Positions 33,124 through 42,300 of a stretch of 64,000 bases of DNA are shown here, piece after piece. The position numbers and the translations under genes were made by a program. The stretch is from Hydrogenimonas sp. SS33 (GTDB lineage: Bacteria > Campylobacterota > Campylobacteria > Campylobacterales > Hydrogenimonadaceae). The DNA lies in NCBI RefSeq assembly GCF_040436365.1, contig NZ_AP026369.1, forward strand, positions 993,501 to 1,057,500, written 5' to 3'. Within the stretch, counting starts at the first letter, position 1. Every line of letters starts with the position of its first letter. Under the pieces are notes generated by a model, which saw only the letters and a list, made by a program, of their open reading frames with translations, was not told the origin of the DNA and did no database searches.

Positions 33124-33488
33124 CACGGCAGTTTCAGGTCTTTTGCTTTGCCGCCTTTTAGGCGGTCCATCAGCCCCAGCAGGCCGCCCGCCAGGTAGCG
33201 GACATCGAACCCTTTGGAAGCGAGGTAGGTGCGGGCCATGTTGGAGCGGTCGCTTTTGGGGCAGGCGACGACGAGCAGCTTGTCTTTGGGGAGTTCCTCC
33301 AGCCGCTCCGGCAGTTCGGGCGCCGGAATTTTGAGGCCGAAATTGACCTGCCACACTTTCGTCTCCATCGGGACGCGGATGTCGACCAGCTCCGCTTTTC
33401 CTTCGTTGTAGAGGTCGATGAACTCGTCGATCTCGATCCGCATATTTTTCATTTCACTGGGTACGATATTGAGGGGGAAGGTATCCAT
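33123..33488 (-). CDS. Single-domain rhodanese (sulfurtransferase) 2
   Basis: This 121-residue cytoplasmic protein has the rhodanese fold: VDIRVPMETKVWQ is the CH2A-like start and VVACPKSDRSNMARTYLASKGF holds the active-site Cys loop (CPKSDRS). No signal peptide is present. It transfers sulfane sulfur between carriers. It shares one base with each neighbour (TGATG). Its partner rhodanese lies directly upstream; they look like an old duplication. Confidence 0.88.
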   Translation of the reverse strand: MDTFPLNIVPSEMKNMRIEIDEFIDLYNEGKAELVDIRVPMETKVWQVNFGLKIPAPELPERLEELPKDKLLVVACPKSDRSNMARTYLASKGFDVRYLAGGLLGLMDRLKGGKAKDLKLP

Positions 33489-33889
33489 CAGGCATCTCCT
33501 TTGATTTTTTCCATATAGTCTCTGGCGCGGTCACCGCGCAGATAATCGACGATGCCCAGCATCCCGTCGGTGAGGTAGCGGGCGTCGTAGCCGTTGAGTT
33601 TGAGGTAGAGCCGGGCGATTTCGGCCCGGTCATAATGCGGACACATCGTGACAACGGTCTTGGTTTTGTCGATTTCGTCCAGCCTGTCGGGCAGTTCGTT
33701 GAGGGGAATGTGGTCGCCGAAACCGACATGCCACGCCTCGTACTCTTCGTCGAAACGGATGTCGATGACCTGAATCTCCCCTTTGGCGTATCGTTCGAAG
33801 AGTTCCGGTAGCTGGATCTTCATATCTTTGCGCTCCCGGTAGTCGAAGCGTCTGAGGTAACTGTCGAATTCGGGTACGAGACTTTGCAT
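33488..33889 (-). CDS. Single-domain rhodanese (sulfurtransferase) 1
   Basis: This 133-residue protein has VIDIRFDEEYEAWHVGFGDH and the Cys loop TMCPHYDRAEIARLYLKLNGY. The loop CPHYDRA has the same unusual CPxxDR pattern as the neighbour (CPKSDRS), rather than the common CxxGxR, supporting common origin and perhaps a specialised substrate. AAGGAG precedes the ATG. There is no signal peptide, so it acts in the cytoplasm. Confidence 0.88.
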   Translation of the reverse strand: MQSLVPEFDSYLRRFDYRERKDMKIQLPELFERYAKGEIQVIDIRFDEEYEAWHVGFGDHIPLNELPDRLDEIDKTKTVVTMCPHYDRAEIARLYLKLNGYDARYLTDGMLGIVDYLRGDRARDYMEKIKGDA

Positions 33890-33898
33890 GGCAACTCC

Positions 33899-35221
33899 TT
33901 AAAATTGGTATTTGGCCTGTAGAAAGAGGCGGTTGGCGTCATTGTCCGCCACATTGTGGCGGACGAAGGCACCGGCATGAAAATGGGCATAGATGCACGT
34001 AAAATGCAGCCTCTCTGAAGGGTCCCAGAAGAGCTGTACGTCACTCTCCTTGCCCAGATCCCTGTCGCTTCGGCCCCCGCGGTTACGGTAGCCGTAGTAG
34101 CGCCAGCTGTCCCGGGCCTCGGCCAGGGCGAAATCGTGGTAGGAGAGTTTCATCTTCATCCTCTGTGTCAGGTGCAGGTGAAGATTGATCTGGTTATCCC
34201 TCAGGTTGGCCCATTTCATGATGTCCATGCGGCCGTAGTGGCCGCCGTCGGTGGAGCCGAAAGGGGTGGAAAAGGTCTTCATGGTGCCGTCGTCGGAATT
34301 GTCGTCGCCGCTGGCGTAGACGCGGCCCGCCACCAGATTGGGCCGCAGCGGAAGTGTGTCGAAGCGGTATCCGCCCTTGAGGACGTATCCGTAGGCACGG
34401 ACACTCTTCCCGCCGCTGGCACCGAACTCCCGGGCATAGGTTGTGTCCCAATTGAAACCGTGCCAGTTTTTGGCATACCACCGCACCCCCGCGTATCCGA
34501 GGTAGCTGTATTTTTTCTCTCCTTTAAAGAGTTTGGGGCGGAGAGTATGTTTGTAGAGGGCGAAGGGCTCCAGCGCCCCCTGCCCGACGCTCCCGACATG
34601 CCCGTAGGCGACCACCCCTTCGAAGAGGTGTTTTTGCAGCAGGCTCCAGCGATCCGGGTCCTTGACACGGGTCTGGCCGTACCAGAGGTTGACCCACCCG
34701 CCCCTGAAGTCGTAGATGAAGCGGGCGGCGTCCCACAGATGGCCGATGCTGTTGCCCCAGGTTCCGGGGCCGACGATGCGGTGGTCCCCCATGGAGATAT
34801 CCTGCCGGCCGATCTTGAGCCGCAGGGACTTTCCGAAGAGGTGCCTGAAGGTGACCGACGCGTCGAAAAGCTCCAGGTACTCCCGGTAGGGGTCCATGAC
34901 GTAAGCCTCCCCCGTTCCGGGGTTTTTGACGAAGGCGTCGCGGGGGATGGAGGCGTTCCAGACCCGCGCGTCGTAGAGGATCAGGGCATAGTCGACGTCA
35001 CCGGTTTCGTAGCGGCCGCCGGCGAGAATCCGCTGCAGCAGCATCGTGTCGTCGCTTTTACCCACTTTTCTTCCTTTGGCGTCGATGCTTGCATCGCCGT
35101 AAGCCTTCTTGTTGAGGCCGTCGAACACTTCCAGCCGCTCCCTGATGTACCCTTCAGGGTGCCAGGAGCCCGCCTGCAGCAGTGTAGCGGCGAGCAGCGG
35201 AAGCCATCTAAGCCGTTTCAA
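33899..35221 (-). CDS. Outer-membrane beta-barrel porin (alginate-export family)
   Basis: This 440-residue protein starts at a TTG seven bases after AAGGAG, inside the last codons of the cation-efflux gene. A signal peptide follows (RLRWLPLLAATLLQAGS). The body has alternating aromatic strands, with the LKIGRQDISMGDHRIVGPGTWGN region typical of the alginate-export/AlgE-like porins, and ends with a C-terminal Phe (LFLQAKYQF). Despite the family name the substrate is unknown; it may admit or release an anion handled by the downstream genes. Confidence 0.85.
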   Translation of the reverse strand: MKRLRWLPLLAATLLQAGSWHPEGYIRERLEVFDGLNKKAYGDASIDAKGRKVGKSDDTMLLQRILAGGRYETGDVDYALILYDARVWNASIPRDAFVKNPGTGEAYVMDPYREYLELFDASVTFRHLFGKSLRLKIGRQDISMGDHRIVGPGTWGNSIGHLWDAARFIYDFRGGWVNLWYGQTRVKDPDRWSLLQKHLFEGVVAYGHVGSVGQGALEPFALYKHTLRPKLFKGEKKYSYLGYAGVRWYAKNWHGFNWDTTYAREFGASGGKSVRAYGYVLKGGYRFDTLPLRPNLVAGRVYASGDDNSDDGTMKTFSTPFGSTDGGHYGRMDIMKWANLRDNQINLHLHLTQRMKMKLSYHDFALAEARDSWRYYGYRNRGGRSDRDLGKESDVQLFWDPSERLHFTCIYAHFHAGAFVRHNVADNDANRLFLQAKYQF

Positions 35222-36104
35222 CGACCCGCTCCTTGCTGTCACCCCGCCGGTACTCCGGCTGCAGCGTGACATGAGAAATATGGAACCCCTCTTTGAGCAG
35301 TCTCTCCACCTTTTCGATGGTATGGGTCACCTCTTTGAGGTGGAGATTGCTCGTAAAATCGAGATGCGCTTCCAGAAAAACATCGTGGTCGTTGAGCCGC
35401 CAGATGTGGATGTGGTGGATGTTTTCGATGCCGGGAACCTTTTCGACCGCTTCGGCCAACGTCTCCAGGTCGAGCCCTTCGGGGGCGAACTGCATCAAAA
35501 TGGCGACCGACTCCCTGACGATGTCGTAGGAGGCGTAGATGAGATAAAGGGCAATAAGCAGCGACACCAGCGGGTCGACCCAGAAGAGCTGCCAATAATA
35601 CATCAGTACCCCACCGACGACGACCGCGACGGAGGTCATGACGTCGGTCATCAGGTGCAGATAGGCCGCCTTGATGTTCATGTTGCCGTGGGCGTCATCT
35701 TTGATGAGCAGCACGCTGGCGGCGTTGAGCACGATGCTTAGCAGCCCGAGCCCGATGACCCAGCCCGACTTGATCGCTTCGGGGTGGATGAATTTGTGGA
35801 ACGATTCGATGATGAGGAAAAAGGCGATCCCCATCAGCACCGACGCGTTGAAGAGCGCCGCGATGATTTCGGCACGCCGGAAACCGAAGGTGTGCCGTTC
35901 GCTGCCCGGCCTGGCGGCGATGCGGTGGGCGACCCACGCCACTACCAGGGCCAGCACGTCGCTGAAGTTATGCATGGCGTCACTGAGCAGCGAGAGGGAG
36001 CCGGAGTAGAGTCCGCCTACGATCTGTGACAGGGTAATAACCACATTGAGCAGAATGGTAATGAAAAGGTTGCGTCCGGAAACGTCGTGATGGTGATGCG
36101 ACAT
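35208..36104 (-). CDS. Cation diffusion facilitator (CzcD/ZitB-type metal exporter)
   Basis: This 298-residue protein has six spans and the HxxxD metal sites of the Zn-CDF family: SDAMHNFSDV (H45, D49) in span 2 and HLMTDVMTS in span 5. The His-rich start (MSHHHHD) and the cytoplasmic C-terminal ferredoxin-like domain with HHIHIWRLNDH are also typical. It exports Zn2+, Co2+ or similar by proton exchange. It is the first gene of the leftward run. AAGAGGA precedes the ATG and a TATAGT -10-like element lies about 40 bases upstream. Confidence 0.9.
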   Translation of the reverse strand: MSHHHHDVSGRNLFITILLNVVITLSQIVGGLYSGSLSLLSDAMHNFSDVLALVVAWVAHRIAARPGSERHTFGFRRAEIIAALFNASVLMGIAFFLIIESFHKFIHPEAIKSGWVIGLGLLSIVLNAASVLLIKDDAHGNMNIKAAYLHLMTDVMTSVAVVVGGVLMYYWQLFWVDPLVSLLIALYLIYASYDIVRESVAILMQFAPEGLDLETLAEAVEKVPGIENIHHIHIWRLNDHDVFLEAHLDFTSNLHLKEVTHTIEKVERLLKEGFHISHVTLQPEYRRGDSKERVVETA

Positions 36105-36199
36105 ATTGTCCTCTTGCTTTACTTATCGTTTAGTAATTCAACTATAACACCGAAATGTTTGATTTATTCTTAATTTTTTTATTTAATGGATGTTATAAC

Positions 36200-36280
36200 T
36201 GACGTTACGCAATAAGCGTGACGTCATCTCGAAATCGAGGATTTCGAAGCTTTAGGGGTGCAGGCTGATTTCCCGTCCCC
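36200..36280 (+). repeat. Multi-hairpin dispersed repeat, copy 3 (3' of feoB)
   Basis: GACGTTACGC (36201-36210) pairs with GCGTGACGTC (36216-36225). TCGAAATC (36229-36236) pairs with GATTTCGA (36240-36247). The linker AGCTTTAGGGGTGCAGG matches copies 1 and 2 nearly base for base. The third hairpin is replaced by a CTGAT/ATCAG pair running up to the feoB stop. Orientation is opposite to copies 1 and 2. Confidence 0.75.
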
Positions 36281-36284
36281 GGCA

Positions 36285-38417
36285 TCAGTGCGACAGGAAG
36301 AGCAGGCCCGCTTGGTAGACGGCGACGGCCGCTCCGTAAGCGAGCAGCGGAAGAGAGAGGACCTCGAAGAGCATCACCCGCCATCCCAGCTCCTCTTTCA
36401 GGGCGGCCATCGTGGAGGCGCAGGGGATGTAGAGAAGCACGAAAACGAGGTAGGCATACGCCGAAAGGGGCGAGGGAAACTGCTCCCGAAGGTGCCGGCG
36501 CAGGCCGCTCTTCTCCTCCGATGCCTGAAGGGTGCGGATGGGCAGGTTCAAAAGCGCCCTCCCCGCCTCCACGGCCGCATCTCCCAGTTTCGCCACCTGC
36601 ACTGCGAGGTCCGTGAGCCAGGGGGCTTTCGCGACCCTCTTTTCCGACGTCTCCACGCCGTAGATGGTCCCCAGCGAGCCGATGACCACCTCTTTGGCCA
36701 GGGTTCCCGGTATCAGTGCGGCCACCGGCTCCCAATGATCGCCGAATCCCGCCGGCCTGAAAAGCGGGGTGACGGTTTTGGCCGATCTGGCCAGCCACGA
36801 AGTCTGGGGCGTCGACCCCGGCGGGAGGTTGATCACTGCCCAGAGAATGACCGATGCCATGACGATGACGCTCCCCGCCTTGACGAGGAAATCCTTGAGT
36901 TTGGGCTGCATGGAGTTCCAGATGGCCCGCCCCGTGGGCAGGTGGTAAGTCGGCAGTTCGAGGAAAAAGGGTTTGGCGTCGCTCAAGGGAAGAATACGGT
37001 TGGCGGCAAATCCGATGAGAAGCGCCAGCGTCACCCCCAGCCCATAGAGGGAGAGGATGATCAACGCCCGGTGCTCGGTGAAAAAGAGGGCCGTGAAGAG
37101 GGCGTAGATGGGGAGCCTGGCGCTGCAGCTCATCAGGGGAATCATCAGGGCCGTGATGATGCGCTCCCGCCTCGACGTCAGGGTCCGGGTGGCGTAGACC
37201 GCCGGCACGTTGCAGCCGAACCCCACGATGAGGGCGATGAAAGCGTTCCCTTTGATTCCCAGCACCGCGGCGACTCTGTCGAGAAGAAAGCTGACCCGCG
37301 CCATGTAGCCGCTCTCTTCCAGCAGGGCCATGAAGAAGTAGAGAAAGAGCAGCAGCGGCAGAAAGGAGAGGACCAGGCCCACCCCCGCTACGATGCCGTC
37401 GGTTACCAGGGAGACGAGCCACGGGGGCATGCCCGCCATGCCGGCACGCAGATGGGGGGAGAGAAAGGTTTCGAAGAAGCCGTTCATCCAGTCGACGAAG
37501 GGGGAGCTGCCGTCGAAGGTGAATTTGAACATCAGGTACATCACCAGAACAAAAATCGGCACCCCGAACCAGGGGTGCAGCGCCAGCCGGTCGATCCGGT
37601 CGCTCAACTGGACCCTGTCCACCAGCGGGGGAACGAGCACCTCCTTCAAAAGCGTGTCGATAACATCGTACCGGCAGCGGGTCAGAATGGTGGCGATGGG
37701 CAAGCCCATATGGCGCTCCAGCCGTCCCCTCGCCTCGGCGGCGTCGGCGACGAGGCGTTTCAGCCCCCACTCTTTCGCTCTGCCCACGGCCAGGGCGTCC
37801 CCCTCGATCAGGCGGATCGCCAGGTAACGGGGAGAACGGATCTCTTCGTGCCCCGCCATTTTGTGCACCAGAAGGGCGATCTCCTTTTCCAGATGTTCCT
37901 GGTAGGGCTGGATGTGGGGAATGCGCCTCTCTTTCACCGCCGCCACCGCCTCGGCCACCAGCCGCTTGACCCCCGCTCCCCTGGAAGCGATGGTCGGCAC
38001 GCAGGCGATGCCCAATATCGCTTCCAGGCGGTCGAGCCGCAGGTCGTAACCCCGTTTCGTGAAGTCGTCGAACATGTTGAGGGCCAGCACCATCGGAAGC
38101 TGCATGTCGATCAGCTCCAGCGTCAGGTAGAGATTGCGGCGGAGATTGGTCGTGTCGACGACGTTGACGAGGCCGTCCACCTTTGCGGTGGCCAGAAAGC
38201 GGCGCGTCACCTTCTCCTCGATCGTATAGGGCGAAAGGGTGTAGGCGCCGGGCAGGTCGATGAAGTGGATGCTCTCCCCTTCGTAGTCGAAGGTTACCTC
38301 CTTCTTCTCCACCGTGACGCCGGGCCAGTTGCCCACCTGCAGGTCGCTGCCGGCGATGGCATTGATGAGGGCGGTTTTGCCGGTGTTGGGGTTGCCCACG
38401 AATGCGATGGTCATCAT
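36285..38417 (-). CDS. feoB: Ferrous iron transporter FeoB
   Basis: This 710-residue inner-membrane Fe2+ importer has an N-terminal G domain with G1 GNPNTGKT (residues 8-15), G3 DLPGAYTLSP and G4-like LNMFDD, followed by the helical GDI domain and the membrane part with the paired Gate motifs (GFGCNVPAVYATRTL and SCSARLPIYALF). Its length is normal. The ATG overlaps the feoA stop (ATGA). Repeat copy 3 lies immediately beyond its stop codon. No Fur-type box is visible next to feoA, so iron control may lie further upstream or be absent. Confidence 0.96.
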   Translation of the reverse strand: MMTIAFVGNPNTGKTALINAIAGSDLQVGNWPGVTVEKKEVTFDYEGESIHFIDLPGAYTLSPYTIEEKVTRRFLATAKVDGLVNVVDTTNLRRNLYLTLELIDMQLPMVLALNMFDDFTKRGYDLRLDRLEAILGIACVPTIASRGAGVKRLVAEAVAAVKERRIPHIQPYQEHLEKEIALLVHKMAGHEEIRSPRYLAIRLIEGDALAVGRAKEWGLKRLVADAAEARGRLERHMGLPIATILTRCRYDVIDTLLKEVLVPPLVDRVQLSDRIDRLALHPWFGVPIFVLVMYLMFKFTFDGSSPFVDWMNGFFETFLSPHLRAGMAGMPPWLVSLVTDGIVAGVGLVLSFLPLLLFLYFFMALLEESGYMARVSFLLDRVAAVLGIKGNAFIALIVGFGCNVPAVYATRTLTSRRERIITALMIPLMSCSARLPIYALFTALFFTEHRALIILSLYGLGVTLALLIGFAANRILPLSDAKPFFLELPTYHLPTGRAIWNSMQPKLKDFLVKAGSVIVMASVILWAVINLPPGSTPQTSWLARSAKTVTPLFRPAGFGDHWEPVAALIPGTLAKEVVIGSLGTIYGVETSEKRVAKAPWLTDLAVQVAKLGDAAVEAGRALLNLPIRTLQASEEKSGLRRHLREQFPSPLSAYAYLVFVLLYIPCASTMAALKEELGWRVMLFEVLSLPLLAYGAAVAVYQAGLLFLSH

Positions 38418-38677
38418 TTCACGACCTTTCCGGACGCTCTCGCGCTCAGAGATTCCACTTCGATGCGGGCGGCTTCGTCACGGCGAAGCGCCATGTCGGT
38501 CTGTCCCACCCGAATCTGAATGGGGCCGCCGAACGGGGCTTTCCGCACCACTTCCACCGGCTCGCCGCACAGCACCCCCATCTCCAGAAGCCGCTGTTTC
38601 AACTCCCCCAGCTCGCCGATATGGCGGATAATGGCCCGCTCGTTCGGCCGCATCTGGTCGAGCCGTTTTTTGCTCAT
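38414..38677 (-). CDS. feoA: FeoA, SH3-fold accessory protein of ferrous iron uptake
   Basis: This 87-residue cytoplasmic protein has the FeoA pattern: IIRHIGELGELKQRLLEMGV, then EPVEVVRKAPFGGPIQIRVGQTDMALRRDEA. It modulates FeoB. It is translationally coupled on both sides: it overlaps the upstream 106-residue gene by four bases and feoB by four bases. Confidence 0.93.
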   Translation of the reverse strand: MSKKRLDQMRPNERAIIRHIGELGELKQRLLEMGVLCGEPVEVVRKAPFGGPIQIRVGQTDMALRRDEAARIEVESLSARASGKVVK

Positions 38678-38994
38678 CGCTTCCCGTCGGCAAGCAGCGT
38701 CTCGAAAATCTCGGTCAGCCGTTCGGCCGCCACCAGTCCTTCGGCGAGAATGGTGTCACCCAGGGTCAGGGTCGGATCTTTCGCCACGCCCGCCTCCAGG
38801 GATCTCTCCACATCCTTCTCGTAGCGGATACGCAGCCGCAGCGGCAGATGCTTCACGGCACAGACCAGCCGTTTGGAGAGTTTGACCCGCTCCCGGTCAC
38901 TGCCGTGGATCGTGACGGCAAAAAGCGGCCACTCAGGGTGGTCTTCGTTAAGTGTCTCCCCCTCGGCGAGAGGGTAACAGTATTCAAGTGCCAT
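38674..38994 (-). CDS. Unrecognised protein linked to feoAB
   Basis: This 106-residue soluble protein begins MALEYCYPLAEGETLNEDHPEWP. Its C-terminal half (DPTLTLGDTILAEGLVAAERLTEIFETLL) resembles the last strands and helix of small thioredoxin/glutaredoxin folds, but there is no CxxC. The start ATG directly follows the stop of the carboxymuconolactone-decarboxylase-like gene and its stop overlaps feoA, so it is cotranslated with feoAB and may be an accessory factor. Confidence 0.7.
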   Translation of the reverse strand: MALEYCYPLAEGETLNEDHPEWPLFAVTIHGSDRERVKLSKRLVCAVKHLPLRLRIRYEKDVERSLEAGVAKDPTLTLGDTILAEGLVAAERLTEIFETLLADGKR

Positions 38995-39357
38995 CTATTC
39001 GGCAAGGGTTTCGAACACGCCGTTGGCACGGTCGACGGCGATGGATGCCGCCGCATGGCGGACGATACGCACCACCGAAAGAATCTCTTCGTTACGGGCG
39101 CCCATCTTTTTCAAAGCCGCCGTGTTGACGCGCACGCAGGCATCGTCGCCCATGGCGATGGCCGCCGCCAGGAAGACCAGGGTGCTGGTTTTGGGATCCA
39201 GCGCATTCTTTTCGCTCATCATGCTGAGCTTGGAGCTGACCGCCTGCTCCACCAGCAGCGCTTCATCCACCTTCGAAGCGTTTTCGATCGCTTCGGGCAC
39301 CTCTCCGAAGCGCTCTTTCATCATTCCTTTGACCTGTTCGGGTGTCGGCATCTGCAT
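38995..39357 (-). CDS. Carboxymuconolactone-decarboxylase/AhpD-family protein
   Basis: This 120-residue protein has the CMD fold: VDEALLVEQAVSSKLSMMSEKNAL, then AIAMGDDACVRVNTAALKKMGARNEEI. AhpD-type enzymes need CxxC with a nearby His; here only one Cys (DACVRV) remains and the His is Asn, so alkylhydroperoxidase activity is doubtful. AAAGGAG precedes the ATG. It lies 16 bases after the RND pump gene and is followed without gap by the feo-linked gene. Confidence 0.82.
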   Translation of the reverse strand: MQMPTPEQVKGMMKERFGEVPEAIENASKVDEALLVEQAVSSKLSMMSEKNALDPKTSTLVFLAAAIAMGDDACVRVNTAALKKMGARNEEILSVVRIVRHAAASIAVDRANGVFETLAE

Positions 39358-39373
39358 ATTTTTTCTCCTTTTT

Positions 39374-42300
39374 TTATGGTTTTTCGATCAGTTCTTCCAC
39401 TTTTTCGACCGGGTTGCTCTTTTTGTTACGCGGGTCGGTGACATAGGCGTACATCGGCACGTAAACCAGCGTGAGCAGGGTTCCCACCAGCAGGCCGCCT
39501 ACGGCCACGTCGGCCAGGGGGCTGAGGCGCTCCAGGCCGACCGCCTGCTCAAGGGCGATGGGGATCATCCCGGCGATGGTGCCGAATGCCGTCATCATGA
39601 CGGGGCGGAAGCGCACGCGCACACTCTCCAGCGCCGCTTCGAAGGGTGTTTCTCCCTGCGCTTCGTAGGCTTTGTAGAAGTCGATGAGCAAGACGGCGTT
39701 CTTGATGATGATACCGAAGAGCAGCAGCACCCCGACCATGCTGGGCATGCAGCTGGGCTTGTCAAACAGCAGCATGCCCCACGCCGCGCCGATCATCGAA
39801 AGCGGCAGCACCACGATCATGATGAGGGCCAAGCGGACCGACTGGTAGATGGCGATAAGGGTCATGATGAGGATGATGACCCCCAGGCCGATCGCTTTGA
39901 TCATCCGTTTGAAGCTGTCCTTGAGCTGGGCGATGTCCCCCTCCTGGCTGACGACGAACCCGGTGGTGTCGACCTTTTTCAAAGCGGCGTTCGCATCGTC
40001 GGTGATGTGGGTCACGGGCCGCTTGGCGCGGTAGCCGTTGACGTCGATGCTGTAGAGCATCTTGTCACGCTCGATCCGCGCCGGTGTCAGGTGGTAGTGC
40101 ACCGTGGCCAGCTGTTCGAGGGGAATTTCGCCGAATTTCGTCCGAATGGGCAGCAGGCGGATCGTCTGGATATTGTCGGAATATTTGTCCTTGAGGTACA
40201 TCCGCACCATCTGGGTGTTCATGGAGGCAAATCCGGCCCCCAGGGAGACCACCTGACCCTTGATGGGCATCTGCATCGCGATCTGCGCCGGCGTCACGCC
40301 GTAGGTGAGCGCCTTGCGGGTGTCGATGTCCACTTCGATTTCGGCAAAGTCCCTGTCCCAGCTCTGGGAGACGGAGGTAAGCCCCTTGATCGGGGCGATC
40401 GCCTTTTTGACCGCGTGGGCCACGTCGGGCAGCGGTTCCCAGTCGGCGCTTTTGAGCCGCACGTCCAGCGGCGCTTTGATCGTCGAAAGGGCCGTGGCGC
40501 CGAAGTCGAAGACATCGTTCTTCGTCACACCCGGAAGCTTCGCCAGCCGGTCGCGGATCTCGTCTTCGAGCTGCCAGATCGTCTTTTTGCGCTGGAAGCG
40601 GTTGACGGCATTGATGGTGATGGTCGCCTCGGCGGGCAGGTTGCCGCTGCCCAGGCTCAGCACGCCCGGCTCGGTCCCGAACGCCACGGAGCTCATCCGT
40701 ACCCAGGGCTGGGCATGGAGCCACTTAAGGAAGGATTGCAGCCGTTTTTCTGCGCTTTCGACCGTATCGTTGGTGCTGAAGGCGACCTGGGCCTTGATGA
40801 TCCCCGTATCCATCGGGGGCATGACATCCTTGCCGATGAGCGGCATGACGTTCTTGAGGCTGAGCACCAGGGTCAGGACCACCGCGGCGGTCAGCACCAT
40901 GCGCCGCAGCGCCCACCATTTGCCGTTGGAGAATTTGAGGATGCCGATGTAGGGGCCGACCAGCCGGCCGATGGTGTTTTGATAGAAGGCTTCGAACCAC
41001 TTCTCCACCCTCGTCTTGCCAGTCCCGTTTTTATAGAGCCAGGCCGAGAGTTTGGGGATGAAGGTGATGGAGAGGAAGTAGCTCACCAGCAGTGCGATGA
41101 TCAGCGTCGAAATGAGAGGCCGGAAGATGTGCTGCGGGAAGTCGCCGACGAACATCAGGGGGAACATGATGGCGATGGTGGCGATGGTTCCGGCGAAAAC
41201 CGGCATGATGACCTCTTTGGTCCCCGCTTTGATCGCCGTCTGCAGGTCCTCGTGCTCCTCGTTGAGGTGGCGCTCGATATTCTCCAGCACGACGACGGCG
41301 TCGTCGGTGAGCATACCCAGGGCGAGGATGATCGCGGTGTAGATGACGATGTTGAGCTCCCCGCCGGTCAGCCAGATGATCGCCATCGTGGCGAAAAAGA
41401 CCATCGGGATCGAAAGGCCCGCGGCGACGATGGCCCGGAAGTTGCCCAGGAAGATCATGATGACCAGCAGGGTGTAGATGACGGCGTCTCGCAGCGCTTC
41501 GAGCATGTTGGTATTGGCCGTTTCGATCAGGTCGCGCTGGGTGTCGGCGATGGAGAATTGGATGTTGGGGTAGCGCTTCTGCAGTTTCGCCATTTCGGCG
41601 CGGGCCGCTTTGGAGACGGCCAGCACCGACCCGCCGGGGGCCCGCTGGACACTGAGCGCGATGGCCGGTTTGCCGTTGCCCATGTAGCCGCTCATCCGCT
41701 TCTTGGTATCCCACGTCACCTTCGCGATATCACCCAGGGTCACGTTAGGAGCGACCGCGAGGGCTTTGAGTTTGGAAATCTCATCCTTTTCGCCGTAGTA
41801 GGTCAGGGTATAGAAGCCGCTGGGCCCTTTCATGAAGCCCATGGGCATATCTTTGTTGATCGCCCCGATCGCCTGGGCGAGGCGGTCGAAGGTGATGCCG
41901 TACTTTTTGGCCTTGAAGGGGTCCACATCGATGCGGATAGCACTCTCGTAGCCGCCGAAAACCTCCACGTTGCCGATGTCCGGGTTGCCCAGCAGGTAGG
42001 GTTTGATGAAACTGTCGGCGATCTTTCGGATATCCGCCAGGCTCACTTTGTCGTTTTTGGGTGTCAGGGCGATGACATCCACCGGCAGGGTGAAGTCACC
42101 CGCGGTGTAGATGGAGGGGTTGGCGGTGCGGGGCAGCTTGCCTTTGGCGATGGAGAGGGCGTTGGCCACATCGACCGCCGCCGCTTCGAGCCCCTTTTTG
42201 TACTCGAATTCCGCCTTGACAATGGAGAAGTTGGCGACATTGACGGAGCTGACGTCCCGCACCAGGCCGATACGGGAGATCTCCTCCTCGATCGGCTTGG

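Noticed and set aside
33124-33354. N-terminal extension of the TauE/SafE gene
   Set aside because: Shadow of the rhodanese gene; the TGATG start at 33123 gives the family length.
36258-38519. 753-codon plus-strand open frame opposite feoB
   Set aside because: Antisense to a complete FeoB with all motifs; highly charged low-complexity translation typical of a shadow frame.
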